DNA of 64,000 bases from positions 30,078 to 94,077 of the forward strand of contig CANNZV010002540.1 of the NCBI GenBank assembly GCA_947561585.1, written 5' to 3'. Positions 13,726-26,600 of the stretch are shown here, piece after piece; position 1 is the stretch's first letter, and each line of letters starts with the position of its first letter. The translations under genes were made by a program, and so were the position numbers. Below the pieces are notes generated by a model that ran no database searches, was not told where the DNA came from, and was given only the letters and a program-made list of their open reading frames with translations. The stretch is from Caprella mutica (Eukaryota > Arthropoda > Malacostraca > Amphipoda > Caprellidae).

Positions 13726-14199
13726 GGTCACTTTCATCATCAGTTTGTATATTTGCTATAAAAAACTGAATTACACATGCTATCATTTAGTAGATGATGA
13801 ATTACAATAGGTAATAATTGTTTATTAAATAAACACAATTTGAAAATAAATTATTTCATTTCATGATTCCTATTTTTTTTTTTTTTTGGTATGAATTAAC
13901 AATAGAATATAGAATAGTTACTCCTTTTTCAAATTTCTCTTAAACTTTTCTAAAAAAAAGAATATGTGGCGGAAAATGGTAACAAAATAAAAATACTGAA
14001 AATTTTAAAAGCAATACATTAAGTTTTGATTGTAAATTGTAATACATCTGAACATAAAAAATATATGAATAGATACTTGGTAGATGAATAAAATATTTGT
14101 TAGACCATATAATTTAAAGAGTTCGTTATAGCGAACGACTTTTTTGTCCTTTGTAGATGGTGTACGTTCAAAGATCGTTCGCGGTAAGAGCTCTACCTG
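13726..14199 (-). mobile_element. Copy of a TA-flanked element with GAGCTTTACCTG-type end
   Basis: The right end reads GAGCTCTACCTG followed by TA. It is preceded by a GTCCTTTGTAG...AAAGATCGTTCGC segment shared with copies ending near 16296 and 59593. The body (TAAATTATTTCATTTC and following) aligns with both other copies. The left end was not located. It carries no coding capacity. It provides the empty-site comparison for the mariner at 58220. Strand is arbitrary. Confidence 0.6.
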
Positions 14200-15701
14200 T
14201 ACCATCGATTTTCAGACTCATCGATCTTATATTGCAATCCTCAAAATATAACGAAGCCATACCAATTTTCTTAATAACAAAATCGATAACAAATGATGAT
14301 AAAAATATTTGATAGACTAACTCGATTAATATTTATTCCATTGTCACAAACAAAAGTCACAACAAATGAAATCGCAAGGCGAATGATTAGGTGATTTGGT
14401 CGTTACTTAATGTTCATGTCGCAATCTGAAAGTGTGCCAATTCATCTGTTTGGATATTTATTCAAACATCAGTTATCACATATAGCATTCACAATAAAAT
14501 TACATTATTATTATTCTATATTTTTCTCTAATATTATGGAAACTTTTCCACTATTTTATTCATCATACTATACCAACAATTTTTTCAGTAGAAATATGAA
14601 CAACAATTAACTTCACTCTGTTTGTAACTTTGTACCATCAGGAAAAAGATTCAGTGATTATTTTTATCTTTCAAAATACTGTTATCTGCTAAACCTGTAG
14701 TAATGAACAAGATTTTTTATCTATAAATAAATAAAATACTATTGTTAGACCTTGGAAATATTCTATAAACAGAGTACTATTTTGTTTTGCATATAAAGTA
14801 TGGTGAACTATAGTGAAACTTCAACTCATATAAACGCAGTAAATAACTAGAAGAACATCATAGAATAATTAAATTATAACGAAAATATAAATGAAGATAA
14901 TGAAATATGGAAATAATCTGAAGGTCTTTGCATTGCTCTTTCTTGTATTGCTCTTTAATCAACTGTGAAAAAAACTTAATATAGCCCAGTTATTTTAAGA
15001 AAACTATCTTAGACTATCACCTCCTCTATATCTAGTTATATCAGTTTAAAGATATCTTTAAAAAAACCTAAATGCGGCCTCTGCCCAAACTAAAGCGTCA
15101 GGATACATCTAATTAAATAGGGTACACCAAACAACTAGTACACTTCTATTGCTACTAGTACATCTCTATTACTACTAGTGCACCTATGTATATTGCTACT
15201 AGACTACTAGTACGTACATTTTATGAACTGTGGTTGAGGCTCTCTGTTGACAGCAGATGCAGTTGTATTTAGCTTCAGTTTGGTGTTGGTTAGCGTAACA
15301 AAAGTCTGTTGGGAATGATTGTTTCTCAAATACAGAAAAACAATTGTTTAACAAATATTTTACATATATATATTATTAGGCTGATAATTTGACATTGGAT
15401 TTTTATGTGTCTTTCAAGAATTTGTTTGTTTTGAACGGTAATTCTAAATAATTTAGCAATTCGATGCAATAACTTTAACATCAAATTCAAGAAATATAAC
15501 TAAAAAAAAATTCGCAAAAAATAATGAAAGAAGTTTGATTATTTTTGACAAAAAAATTATTTTGGGACACATCAGAGAAATAATAGAAAATGGAAAATCA
15601 AAAAAAGATAAAATAAAGAATTACTTCATCGGGAATCGAACTCTTGTCTTCCAGCAAAGTAAAATAAATAGGATGATTATATTTTTCATGTGTGTACAAT
15701 A
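14200..15701. other. Intergenic block with a paralog at 43068-46010
   Basis: From about 14409 (GTTCATGTCGCAATCTGAAA) to 15660 this sequence aligns with 43068-46010 upstream of gene C, with an insertion in the latter. It contains three degenerate copies (15130-15200) of the TACACCTCTATTGCTACTAG unit that is strongly expanded near gene C. No protein-coding exon is visible. Confidence 0.65.
15192..15302 (+). promoter_or_regulatory. Candidate distal promoter or 5' non-coding exon of gene B
   Basis: This 111-bp stretch is identical to 45570-45680 although its flanks have diverged. It contains TCAGTT at 15275-15280, a match to the arthropod initiator consensus. Gene B's ATG exon is preceded by a splice acceptor at 23661-23662, so an upstream non-coding exon is expected, and this block lies upstream on the same strand. 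The assignment is inference from conservation and position; no donor site is certain. It could also be a recent gene-conversion tract. Confidence 0.3.
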
Positions 15702-16296
15702 TACAGCTCGTACAACAGACGAGCTCGGCAAAGCTCGTACAACAGAGAGTACATGTACCTGAAAAAGAGGTCGCTAAACGAGCTGATTATTAGTTCAGTT
15801 ATGGATATATTTAATTAAAAAAAATGCTAATGAAGGTAAGCAATCTCAGATTATTATTAAAAGAAAAATTATATAATATAACCTACTCATATAAATGTAC
15901 GATATAATAAGGTAGGTATAACTGTCGCTCAAGGTACTTTAGAATTTGATAAAAAAGGGTATTACGCATTTTTAAACGTCACTTGTATAAATATCTATGT
16001 ACATGCACCTACATGAAAACTAATATACCTAACATAATTAATAATCGGTGATTAAACTGAAAACAATATAAAAATAAATTATTTCATTTCTTGATTCTTA
16101 TTTTTATTCGTTTGGTATAAATAAATAAGTATATATTACTATATAATATAGAATAGTTACACCTCTTTTTTTATTTCTATAGAACTTTTGAAATCAAAGA
16201 AAATGTGACAGGATGGCTTGTAGAAAGGTAATTTTTGTCCTTTGTAGGGGTGACCGTTAAAGATCGTCCGCTGTATGACTGTACGAGCTTTACCAG
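15702..16296 (+). mobile_element. Short TA-flanked element, GTAAAGCTCGTA family
   Basis: The left end has CAGCTCGTACAACAGACG and GGCAAAGCTCGTACAACAG. The right end has GTACGAGCTTTACCAG before TA. The internal segment starting ATCTCAGATTATTATTAAAA aligns with 57788 onward in the copy at 57637-59593, and the middle with 13830-13930. It is non-autonomous with no open reading frame. The left boundary is uncertain because the end motif is duplicated. Confidence 0.6.
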
Positions 16297-17021
16297 TAAA
16301 TCTGTTTCTCTCTTTACATAAAATAAGTTTATTAATTTAAATATCAATTTACAATTTTCAGAGTTGATGTGACTAACTAAATAGTGTATTTTTTCTTTAT
16401 GATTTTAACTTAGTGTTATTTTAGTGCATTTTTTGAGCTTTAAGTTTTTCCATAGTACTCTGAGTTGTAACTAAATCATAATATTATTTTCAGTGAGTAC
16501 AAATGAATGTTAACAAAAAAATTTGCAAAACAAATTTATTTAAATGAATTTATAATTCAAACACTTTTACTAACCGCAAAGTACTTCTTTCTCTACCAAA
16601 ATATTCTTATCTTTTACGATTTATTTAACTACAGCGGGGTCTTCTATTTTTGCTCTTTGTTAGTTGTTATTTGAAGAAAAAAATATTGTTTGATTAAGTA
16701 CATGTTCATATGAACATAGAGTACAAAATGTAAATAAATCATAGCGAAAAACTCTATCGTGAACTGTGAGTCGCAGTTTAAATAGAAAATAATATGAAAA
16801 TATCTAGTTATGTCAAACTTTTATTTGATACATTTCTTTATTTTATTCAACATGTTCATCTATTTGTTCTAGCAGAATAGGCCAAAATATAACAATTAGT
16901 TAGGAATCTTAGATGCGATAATTGATGACATATTGAATCTCAAAATTCATGGGAAATTCTTCTTTAAATCCTTTTTAAATTATATGGTTGAGAAAATATT
17001 TTATTCGTCTAACAAAGTTTA
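16297..17021. other. AT-rich intergenic DNA
   Basis: No exon, RNA gene or clear repeat boundary seen. Parts (16480-16660) resemble 46090-46300 upstream of gene C, consistent with the segmental duplication. Confidence 0.5.
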
Positions 17022-18057
17022 CAGAGTGACCCCCAAAAAATGATGAACCCAACTTTAAATTAGTGAATTTCAACGACTATCGAAGGTAAAGTTTTCTTTC
17101 AAATATCAATTTATTTGTTCAACCCTTCCCATTTACAGTTATACTTACACACAGTATTATTATTTTTTTGTGAATATTAAAACGATTTGTTGACGGGTGA
17201 AGAAAATGGCTTTTCACAAATGCCATACGGTGGGTAAACTAGGAAAACAATAATAATAATAATTTGTGCAAATGGTCAGAAAACGGACAATGAAGTAAGT
17301 TCAAACATTAAAAATATCTTTATTAGGCAAACACCCATTAATAAAATAGATATATTTCTAGCTTTTCAAATAATAATTTTTTTTATAAAATACTGTATTA
17401 ACAATCTGGAGAAATGTGCTCAAATACAAAAAGGAAGGCACAAGTTTAAATTTTAACAAGTGTCGTCAGACCACACCCCTACAAAATGAAAGTCAAGTTG
17501 ATGATTTTAATTTTTAAGTGATAAAGTCGGTCAAAATTTAGATCCGGACTGTTACACCGAAAAGCATTTTGCTGCATGTTATGATTAATTACTTCTCCAT
17601 TGTACATGTAGAGTACAGTTTCATCCCTCATGATAATATCTTCTATAAAACGAAAATGAGTGAAAATCCGTTTCAAGAAGTTGATGTCTGACTTACATTT
17701 TGTAGGAGTAGCATCTTAGGTTACGTTTAAATAATTCGATTGTTTGAAAAAAAATTTATATTCAATTAAATTCTCCTAACAAAAACACTTCTATTTTCTA
17801 AAAGGAGTTGCTGAAAAAATGATTTTTTCTTCAGATTGCACTGTCTTTTTGCAACCTGAAAGACCATTGTTGAAATATAAACATGTACCAATGTACTTAA
17901 ATACATTTCTCCATATTGTCAATATTTTATAAAAAAATTAGTTATTTGAATACTCTTCAAACCTGGAAATAATTTGTTATATTAATAGTGTTTTTGTTTT
18001 AGCAGGTGTTGGGATATACTTTTTAAATTTGGTTTCCACTTTTTTTGGGACACTCTG
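17022..18057 (-). mobile_element. Degenerate mariner-like element
   Basis: Inverted ends CAGAGTGACCC and GGGACACTCTG are each flanked by TA, the mariner target site. A minus-strand remnant (17479-17676) contains IMRDETVLYMYNGEVINHN, which resembles the first-aspartate region of mariner transposases (consensus type DEATFHLNG.VN.QN). The rest of the transposase is not readable. The element is 1036 bp, shorter than typical active mariners near 1.3 kb, and is clearly inactive. Confidence 0.65.
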
Positions 18058-19507
18058 TAAAGTCGTCAATCGTAATGTACAATCAGCACTTAATGTATTT
18101 CTTTTTCAGATTTTCAGTAATTAGATTTTATAACTTTTTTCCAATACATTATCTTAATATCCATTTTGTTGCAAATATATAAGTTTTATTTTACCTATCT
18201 TTTTATTTCATACATTTAAATGAGTAAGTTACATAAATATCATAAGATTTCCATTAAGATATTTATTTAATAATTATCTGAGATTGTTCACCTCGATTAT
18301 ACGAGCTTTTCCTGTACTATGTTCGATAATTATCTTCCTTCGAATACCATGTATTATATTTTTTATTTGCTCTCTTTTTAATAAAACAATGGTGAACATT
18401 CACCCATTTGTTCATGAGTTAGTCTGTGGTAAAGATATTGATGTGAAGAGTTACATCAAACTAGATACAGTGAAAACTAGGCTAATTTCTTAAGCTGGTA
18501 TAGTTTCTGTCAAAAAAGATGCATTTATACATAGTTATCTAAAAAGTTCTCTATATCTTGTTTTTAAATTTTTTCCCCTTAAGGAGGACGTCTAGGTTCG
18601 GCACTGTAAAATATTACTTTTTTTTTGTATTATATTATATGAATCTAAATACTTTTCTCTAGAAGAATGTGAAAGCAGAATTTTGAAAAACGTACCAGAA
18701 CTACTGCATGTGTACCAAAAAGTGCTAGAACCATGCGCGTGAGCACATTGATCTGGCCTAAAAAAAACTTGTCATACCGTCTCTAAATCTATAAAAATCA
18801 AGCTTTCTCAGTATAATATCTATATCTGGTAAGTAAATACATAACTATAAAGTGGCATTCATTTTGATCTGGAGAATAAAATCACCATTTTTATCCTAAT
18901 TTTTTTTTCATACTTCTTATAAAATGGTGTTTTCTGAAAAACATATTTTTGCGATAAGTAGCATTTCAAAATTCCTATTTCTTTGTCACTTGCGGACCGA
19001 TTTCATCCATCCAAATTTCGAATGGAAGAGGAGAATGAAAGGAAGAGAAGATGAATCCGTTTTGTTTTATTTTTCATCACATAGTTATTATGCAAATTGT
19101 TTTTTGAAAATAAAATTTTCTTAAAATTCTAAAAACTTAGAAACAATTCAAATATTTAGGTTCAAGAAGTGATTATGGCTTGCATTACCAATGTTTTAAA
19201 TCATAAACCAAAACAATTGATAGAAAACTCACCAAGAAATAGAAATGTTTGAAATTAAAGAAAATCCGGGAAAAATATCATCAAAAATATCAAAAATGTA
19301 TTGCCTACATGCAAAAATCTTTTAGAATTTATTTCTACATATAATTGCGAAGTTTCAGATAAATCGGACGACCGTAAATGAAGAAGATAATTAAAAATTG
19401 CTTCAATTAAAGCCCCCTGAAACTTTTTGATAATCAAATTGATCCATTGAATTATCAGTCACCCCTAACACATCTATATAGAAAACGGCGTCGGTCTAGT
19501 TACTATA
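18058..19507. other. AT-rich intergenic DNA
   Basis: No gene recognised. A partial end of the GTAAAGCTCGTA family (ACGAGCTTTTCCTGTA) lies at 18301-18316. Open frames of 60-70 codons (for example 18284 and 18924) have no visible homology. Confidence 0.45.
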
Positions 19508-20955
19508 CAGGGTGCGGGGAAGGTCTCCGATCAAATAAAAATGTTACTTTAATGAGTTGCGATAAATGAAATAAAACAAAACTTATCACACAATATCTCA
19601 ATAAACCCATTTAACAACAGTTCTACTAATTATTTTTCAATATGACCACCATTGGCGGCGATTACTCTCTCGATTCTACCTCTGAAGCTCTTTACTGCGG
19701 CACGTAACGATTCTTGGGGAATTTTGGCCCATTGTCGCTCGAGGGACTTTTTCAGAGTTTCCGTACTATAATGAGTTGTAGCGCACGTGTGTGGTCCAAG
19801 ATTGACCACACACAAAAGTCCAGAGGGTTCAGGTCCGGCGAGGAAGGAGGCCACAATTCCTTCCTCCAAAACGCAGAGAATTGACGCTTACACCAATACT
19901 GAGTTTTGTTCGCTGTGTGCGAGGGCGCACCGTCCTGTTGAAAGTTAAAAGGCCTGTCCTTGAAGTGCTTCTTCATATCGACTTGTCCTGTAGTCGAAAT
20001 ATCCTCGATATACGATTTTGCGTTAACTTTAGCGCCTTCTTTGACGAAAATGAGAGATCTCCAACTCTCAGTGATGGCAGCCCAAACCATCTCAGAGGCA
20101 GGGTTTTGGCGACGGTAAACAGTCTTTACGGATGGAAGGATACAGTCAGCACTTTTTGCCAAAATTCTGTCGTTCTGGGAGTTGAATTTGGCCTCCACAG
20201 TGAACATTTTCTAACCCGAAAAGACGATCTCACCAGCCTGCGTGCCATCTTTCATTGCATTCAAAAGAATCTTTGATCTTCCAGCCTCTTCTGTTTCTGC
20301 AAGTCCGTGAGCTGTTGCATGCTGGTTAATTTGAAGAGGGACAACTTGAGGTCTTCTTTAACGATGGTTCTCACCCTCTTTTCGTCTCTTAGCCATCTTT
20401 CTCATGATTCGCTTGGGGTTCCTCTTTATTCGCTCCCTAACGGCTTTGATTTCGGTTGGAGTGCGTGCAGTACGAGGTCATCCACACCTGGGTCGATCAC
20501 CTGTTGTCTCCAGTTCTTGGTAGCGTTTAACAGCATCCCTAAGGCCCCTTTCACACGAGTCACTCAGTGACTTTCCCTGGTGACGGTCACCAGTTACCCG
20601 CCATTATTTATTATGCATATACCCGCAAAAGTGACATAGCCTTTCAAACGATGTCACTTCGGTTGCCCGGTTACGCAACTGAATTTTGCAGTGATGTGTG
20701 AGGTAACTAGTGACCGTCACTGAAAGTTGCCGTCACTGACTGTGGGGTATAAAATTAATAGTAGCTTTCATACGAAGTCACTCAGTGACGCAACTTTTGG
20801 TCTTCTAGCTCAATGCCTGCAGTATTCAAGTGGCTTTGTTCTTTATTGGTGATTTGGAAGAAATTGTAAAATTCAAAATTACAGTATCAGCACATAACTA
20901 CTAAAATATCATAAAGTGAATGATGTATAAATATTTGTCTATTCTTGATGTTAAC

Positions 20956-21451
20956 TAGAGATGGGACGAAGTATCAGAATTGTTATCGGTAATTTTTCTG
21001 ATATCAGTGTTGGCAAAAGAAGTATCGATACCGAGAGTATTTTAAATTTCTTGTTTATGATTTATTTAAATAAATATATATTCTAATTGTAACTATAAAT
21101 AAAGAATAACAATATTCAATATAAATTAATTAAGAATTTTTTTTTTAAATAATTCTATTTTTCATAATTTCTATATTTTCTAATACTTATTTATACCTAG
21201 TATGAATTTAATTATATTATTATTATTAAATACCTTCATACGAGTGCAATTCAATAGTTTTTAAATAAACTGGTTTCGAAGGTAATATTATTTATAATAT
21301 TTAGCCTAATAATGTTTTTTTTTTAATTTTTCGTATATCTCCATATTACAAATCAACTGCCGTAATTTCGTATTATAATTGAACATTAGTCAAATTCTAG
21401 CTACATTGGTATCGGTATCGGTGAAAATTTCGGTATTGTCCCATCTCTAAT
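20956..21451. mobile_element. hAT-like MITE nested in the Harbinger-like element
   Basis: Inverted ends TAGAGATGGGACGAAGTATC and its counterpart ending TGTCCCATCTCTA bound about 495 bp of AT-rich DNA. GTATCGGTATCGG motifs lie inside the right end. Flanks ATGTTAAC and ATGTTAAA look like an 8-bp target duplication with one mismatch, as in hAT elements. There is no coding capacity. This is the innermost of three nested insertions. Confidence 0.6.
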
Positions 21452-21634
21452 ATGTTAAAGGTCTCCTCCAAGCAAATTTTTTTATTGCTTATATCAACGA
21501 GGCTAATGTTTCTTATCATTTTAATGCAAACCCCATCAAATTTGATAGCATATTTTTTATCTTATATGCTTTTAAAGATTTTTATAATCAAAACTCTACA
21601 AAACCTACTTTACTTCCGACTTTCTAATTTTCAG

Positions 21635-21875
21635 CAGAAGACAAAGAATGTACACCATTTGTTTTGATTGACAACTAGGTGTTAGGTTTAATAAATCTAT
21701 TTAATATTCGTTTAAAGATATAAAATCAGATAAACTTATTATAAAAACGTTTATATACTTTAGGGAACAATTAATATCTTAAACGAATGCCGAAAACTCA
21801 TTGTTTGTTTAAAAATCTAAATTTACAATCAAAACAAAGAGTGTACAATCTTCTTTCTCAGCGTCAGGTTAGTGA
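21635..21875. repeat. Inverted repeat pair
   Basis: An arm of about 40 bp ending TTTGTTTTGATTG (21635-21675) recurs in inverted orientation at 21826-21870 (CAATCAAAACAAAGAGTGTA). It lies inside the Harbinger-like element, outside the hAT-like MITE. It may be the ends of a further small insertion of about 240 bp. Confidence 0.5.
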
Positions 21876-22335
21876 TTCGCTCAATTGTTGCCCACAGAGT
21901 ATTAAACAACTTTAAAAGCTAATAATAAAATATTTACTGAACAGAATTGTATGCAGTTTGCGGGATAATGATCGTAGACCTTAATTCTATAATATAATGT
22001 AATAAACTCATTTTTTTTCCTGGAGCCCGGAGAGGACCTTTAACATCTCGTGAGGTTGCATTTTCTTTAAGAGAGAGTCTTTTCCTTCTTTTTTTGAGCA
22101 GTAAAGCTAATAGAAGTAACACTGTAACTCCTCATATGATGAAGGAATTCTTTAGATTGAGGGTTTTTCTTAGCATGGTGTTTGCAGTGACGGTCACTAG
22201 TTACCGAGCCTTTTACAGTAGGCAACTGGTGACTCGTGTGAAAACAGTCGATATGGGTGCTTTTAACAGCTTAGCAATCTCTGGGTTTGTCTTCCCCGTG
22301 CAGTGTAGCTGAATAATAGCCTCACATTGACTCAT

Positions 22336-22989
22336 TTTTACAAAAGACAATGTAAATTTATTAAAATTTAAACCTGGAACATTAAAGTATATGATTATGG
22401 GAAGAGAATGAGATATAAATGGAAAAGTTTAGTAAATAAATAACATCTTTAATTTAAAAACTGGTCTACTACAATAATTTGAAGGGTTAGCTATAGTTTT
22501 TCAATTTACTCACATATTCAAAGAATATTTAATGTATTCTACATTTTATTAGATATAAAACGTTTTGCTAATAGTTTTCGCTGGCCCCACTACGAAAGAA
22601 AGAAAGAATAAGTTTAGTTCACATGAGCGAATATAGATTTCCAGAAAAGTAAATAGTAAACTTAAACTTAATATTATGATAATGGTTCCAATACAATGCA
22701 GCCTATATATAAAATACTATATAAATTATTCAAGGTTTAAAATGAATATATATTCCATTGTCAGTTTATTTGGGGCCCATGTTCACAAATACTATTTATT
22801 CAAAATTAATATTGAGGGGGGCCTCTCCTGAATTATTTATTTCTATATGATTTATTTCTAAAAGGTGCAGGGAGTTCTGTACACCGCTAGGCATTATTTT
22901 AATAAAAAAAGTCTAATATCAATCTATTATTCGCTAGCATATTCATTTGCAACCACTGAGAGTTTTAATCAATAATATTTTAAGAACAA
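22336..22989. other. Upstream flank of gene B, no gene
   Basis: AT-rich. From about 22770 (GGGGCCCATGTTCACAAATA) it aligns with 50709 onward upstream of gene C, so this is shared 5' flank. No exon or promoter motif is convincing here. Confidence 0.5.
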
Positions 22990-23520
22990 TTTTGAACGTG
23001 AGAAGGGATGAAAATAACATCCCAACTATGGTTTTAAATGAAATGTCTATAGATCTCAAACTTTTAAAATTTGAGGATGTCGCAGATTAAATTTTAGTGT
23101 ATTTTTTACGTAGAGCAATATATGACGAACCTCCCATTTTAAATAGATATTTTACTGCCTTCATCCCTTCTCACGAGCATGATACTAGAACAAATAGGTT
23201 TTATCTTCCTCCAATTCGAACAGAATTTGAGCGAAATTTTACTATTTTTAGATCCATAGAATTGTACAACAAACCTCCTACTATTTCAACAGAACCAATG
23301 TCATATTTTAAATTTAAGAAGCTTTTTAGAGAATATTGTTTAAGTAAATATAGTTCTTAGTTTTTTAGTGTTCATAGATTTTAATTAAGTTTCACAAATT
23401 TTAACTTTCCTGGAACCTTAGCTGCATCTTTTTACCTAGTATTTTTATTTTTGATCTGTGTATTTTTTAGTTTTACTATCTATATATTTTGTATGCTTAA
23501 ATAAATAAATAAAATAAAAA
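22990..23520 (+). mobile_element. 3' end of a LINE (CR1/L2/jockey-like)
   Basis: The open segment 23097-23360 encodes a typical non-LTR retrotransposon C-terminus: HDTRTNRFYLPPIRTEFERN, then SIELYNKPPTI and FKKLFREYCLS. A short AT-rich 3' tail follows, ending in AAATAAATAAATAAAATAAA at 23500-23518. Only the last 90 or so codons are present, as expected for a 5'-truncated insertion. The homologous flank of gene C (50780-50830) lacks it, so it was inserted in the B copy, or converted away in C. Confidence 0.7.
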
Positions 23521-23692
23521 GAATAATGTCCGAACAAAAAAAATAAAAAAAATAGTTTTTCAATTCTTTTGTTTATTAATTTAACTATAACTTTAGCTAT
23601 TTCAATTCCCATACCTTAAATAGGAGAACACTGCTTTTAATTTTCTATACAATTTATTTCAGGATAACATTTTCAGTTTTCTCTAATTTGTG

Positions 23693-26600
23693 ATGTCAGG
23701 AGAAAGTACTAGCAGCGACAAAAATGAGAGAGTTAATTCTCTGGATGATGTGATGGAGCTGCTTGGTACAACCAACACCTACAATGTTGTGGTTATTCTA
23801 CTGTGTGCTCTGGGTGAGATTAGTCGACTTAGAAAAAGGAATCGGTGCCACTAACATATACTATGTGATCTACTATCAAAGAAAAGAGTTACTGTGATGA
23901 TGTAGTATTAGAGAAAACAGTCACTGTGATGATGTACAATAAGTGAAAAGAGTCACTGTGATGATGTACTTTCAGAGAAAAGAGTCACTGTGATGATGTA
24001 CTATCAGAGAAAAGAGTCACTGTGTTGATGTACTATCTGAGTAAAGAGTCACTGTGATGATGTACTATCATAGAAAATAAACACTGTCAGGGCTGGCATT
24101 AATCCTAATGAGTTTGACGAGTGTTTTCTAAGCACATTCTTTCTAAATTGCTTTATATCTTTCATGTTATTCCTTAAAAATTTACCTGTGTTTCTTTAAT
24201 TTATTCCTTCATAAATATTAAATTTATTTTTTTATTTAAAAGTTTAAAAATATTCAAGTATCGGCGTAAATCTTTGTAAGTCATGTAAATTAGGAAATTA
24301 ATTGTACTGTGATGACGTGTGGCAACGTAGAAATACAGTTTGGTTAGCCTCTAAGCACACATCAGTCCACGTTTTCATGGAGAACACACATGCGCGAGTA
24401 GTGATTGATTCACACTCCACCCAATCACAGCTTTGCTCACTCAGTTTCCAATCTCTTATATACTTATGTTTTTTTATTTCTCCTTATATGTTCAATACAT
24501 TTACTTGAAATTCGGTACACATTAGTTTAGTATTTATACTAACAACTTGTAAAAAATACAATACTGTAGGCTTATAAATAACACATGTGGTTTTTAAACA
24601 CATAGTCAAACCTTCCCGTACATTCTGATAGTCAAACTCATTAGGGTTAAGTACTTCAAATGTATTTGAGTATTAAGTACTAAGTACATAACTAAAAAGT
24701 ACTTGAGTCTTAAATACATTTTATAAATGTTTTTTTATACATACTTCAGTACTTGAATGTACCAAGTGCATTTTTATTTACATTTTAAATGCATTTTTCA
24801 TATAGTATATATTTTATTTATTATATATATATATCAAATTTTGATAAAAAGATGGTGTCCGAAGGATGTAATTAAACAAAAATATAACTGTATTAATCAA
24901 TACATAATCCCATTTACCAAAAAATTCAAAATATGATTCCATTATCCAAAAAATATTTGAAATATGACTAAATTATTTCTACATTAATCAGATCCTGCCC
25001 CTCTTTTTTTCTTAGCTTGCTTCAACACCCCCCTGCAAATGATGTCCTCCGGGTTCATTGGTGCCACCCCCCACTACTGGTGCAAAGTGGACCAGCTGGT
25101 GGAGGCCAACTGGACAGAGCAACAAATAAGAAACTTCATCAGTTTCAGCAAGTTAGGGATAGTCTGTATAATGAACACTATTACACTGAGTGCATCAAAA
25201 AATACATAAATTACTTTGAATGTTTATAAAATGTTTTTCTATGAACACAAAGAGAAATGGAATAACTTTTAGTACAGAATATAAGAATAAACATGACGAA
25301 TGTTCAAATTGATGACCATTATTATAAAGACATCGCTGATAAAGCGCACCAAAAGATTTGCAAACGTCACGAAACAGGTCATTATGACTTTCAGGACACA
25401 ATATTTTTCCATTTCCATTATCATTTGATTTGGTGCGACAATCTTTGTCTTTGATATATCCCCACAAAAGAAGTCTATTGATATCAGGTCTGAAACGCAC
25501 AGGGTTTAATGGTATCCTGATATTTTTAATTTTATGACGCTTACGAATCTGTTGGTGCGCGTCATCAGTGTTTCAATATCTTCACTGTAAAAATAGCTCT
25601 ATATAGGCACCATGATTGTTATTGATTAACTATTTAGATCAGTGTTTCTTGATATACATTACCCTAAGCGGGTAATGTATATATTTTATAGTTTAACGGG
25701 CTAATTGCAATTTTTTGGTCATTTTCTATTAGCTAGTAACATAACTTACTTTCTTGCAATATTTTTAGTTCTTATATTTTTGAAGCATAGAAATTTTAAC
25801 AATGATTACAACAAATAATCAATTTGAAACTTTCATTTCATTTTCAATGATAATTGTATTGATAAAAATATGTGTTTTATAAATTCTTGAGTGTTACATT
25901 TAAATTATATTCTTATTTGGATAAATCTTTACATTTATATAAGTATAAATATGTTCGTAATTACAAACAAAACAGTATTATTCATCCCTTTATTTTCTAA
26001 GACACTTGCAAGACTAGAATAATGAAATTATTTAAGTGGGAATGTCTGAAGAAACGACCCATACTTTACGAAACACTGACATAGAACGCGCAAACAACTC
26101 AATACTCACACACTAACAATAATCAAAAAGTGGAAGTCAATTAGGTCATAACTCAATTTGCTCATATGACAATTGCCTATGTTAACACCTACAGTCTACT
26201 TTCCGAGAGCTGAAACATTCTCTTACTATGTACTTACTTATATTGATAATACTAATTTATTTTTCCATTTTGTTTTCAGTCACTCGTGTTCTTACCCAAA
26301 TTACAACTACTCTGAGGCAGTGAGGCTGGGTTACGATCTGGTGTCTGCTAACCCTTCCTTGGTACCCAGACTGAACGGCACAACAGAGTGCCACAGCAGG
26401 TACTTCGCACAGGATGTCCACTCTATAGTCACTGAGGTGAAGAATATAGAGTCATAGCAATATGTAAAATGAAATGAATATTTATTGTAAATAAGTGAAA
26501 CATTGACATTATAATTTATAATATATCAAATTAAACTACAGTAAAGTCAACAAATACTCGTTTTTTAAATATAGTTTTTTTTAATTGATGTACATTCAAT

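Larger units (their letters stand above)
20543..22243. mobile_element. PIF/Harbinger-like non-autonomous element inserted in the mariner
   Basis: The left end GGCCCCTTTCACACGAGTCA follows TAA. The right end GGTGACTCGTGTGAAA is its reverse complement. Removing the insert restores the transposase codons for STV|RDAVK if the target was TAA, the 3-bp Harbinger target. The right terminus then lacks about 8 bp (GGGGCC and part of the duplication). Subterminal repeats of GTGACGGTCAC and GTTACC type occur near both ends. No transposase is visible inside, so it depends on another copy. A second element sits within it at 20956. Confidence 0.7.
19508..22335 (-). mobile_element. DD37D Tc1/mariner element split by a later insertion
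   Basis: The transposase reads on the minus strand from an ATG at 22335, through the helix-turn-helix start (MSQCEAIIQLHCTGKT...STV). It resumes at 20542 (RDAVKRYQELETTGDR) after a 1.7-kb insertion and ends at 19630 (AANGGHIEK). The region QQDGAPSHTAN...SSPDLNPLD spaces the second and third catalytic Asp by 37 residues. Lesions: the first catalytic Asp codon is Gly followed by a stop (FSG*KMF, near 20215), there are stops near 20490, and a frameshift near 19790. The left end CAGGGTGCGGGGAAGG follows TA at 19506. The matching right end was not found, so that terminus may be lost. Confidence 0.85.

Noticed and set aside
19881..20570. Plus-strand open frames of 131 and 87 codons
   Set aside because: Shadows of the minus-strand transposase.
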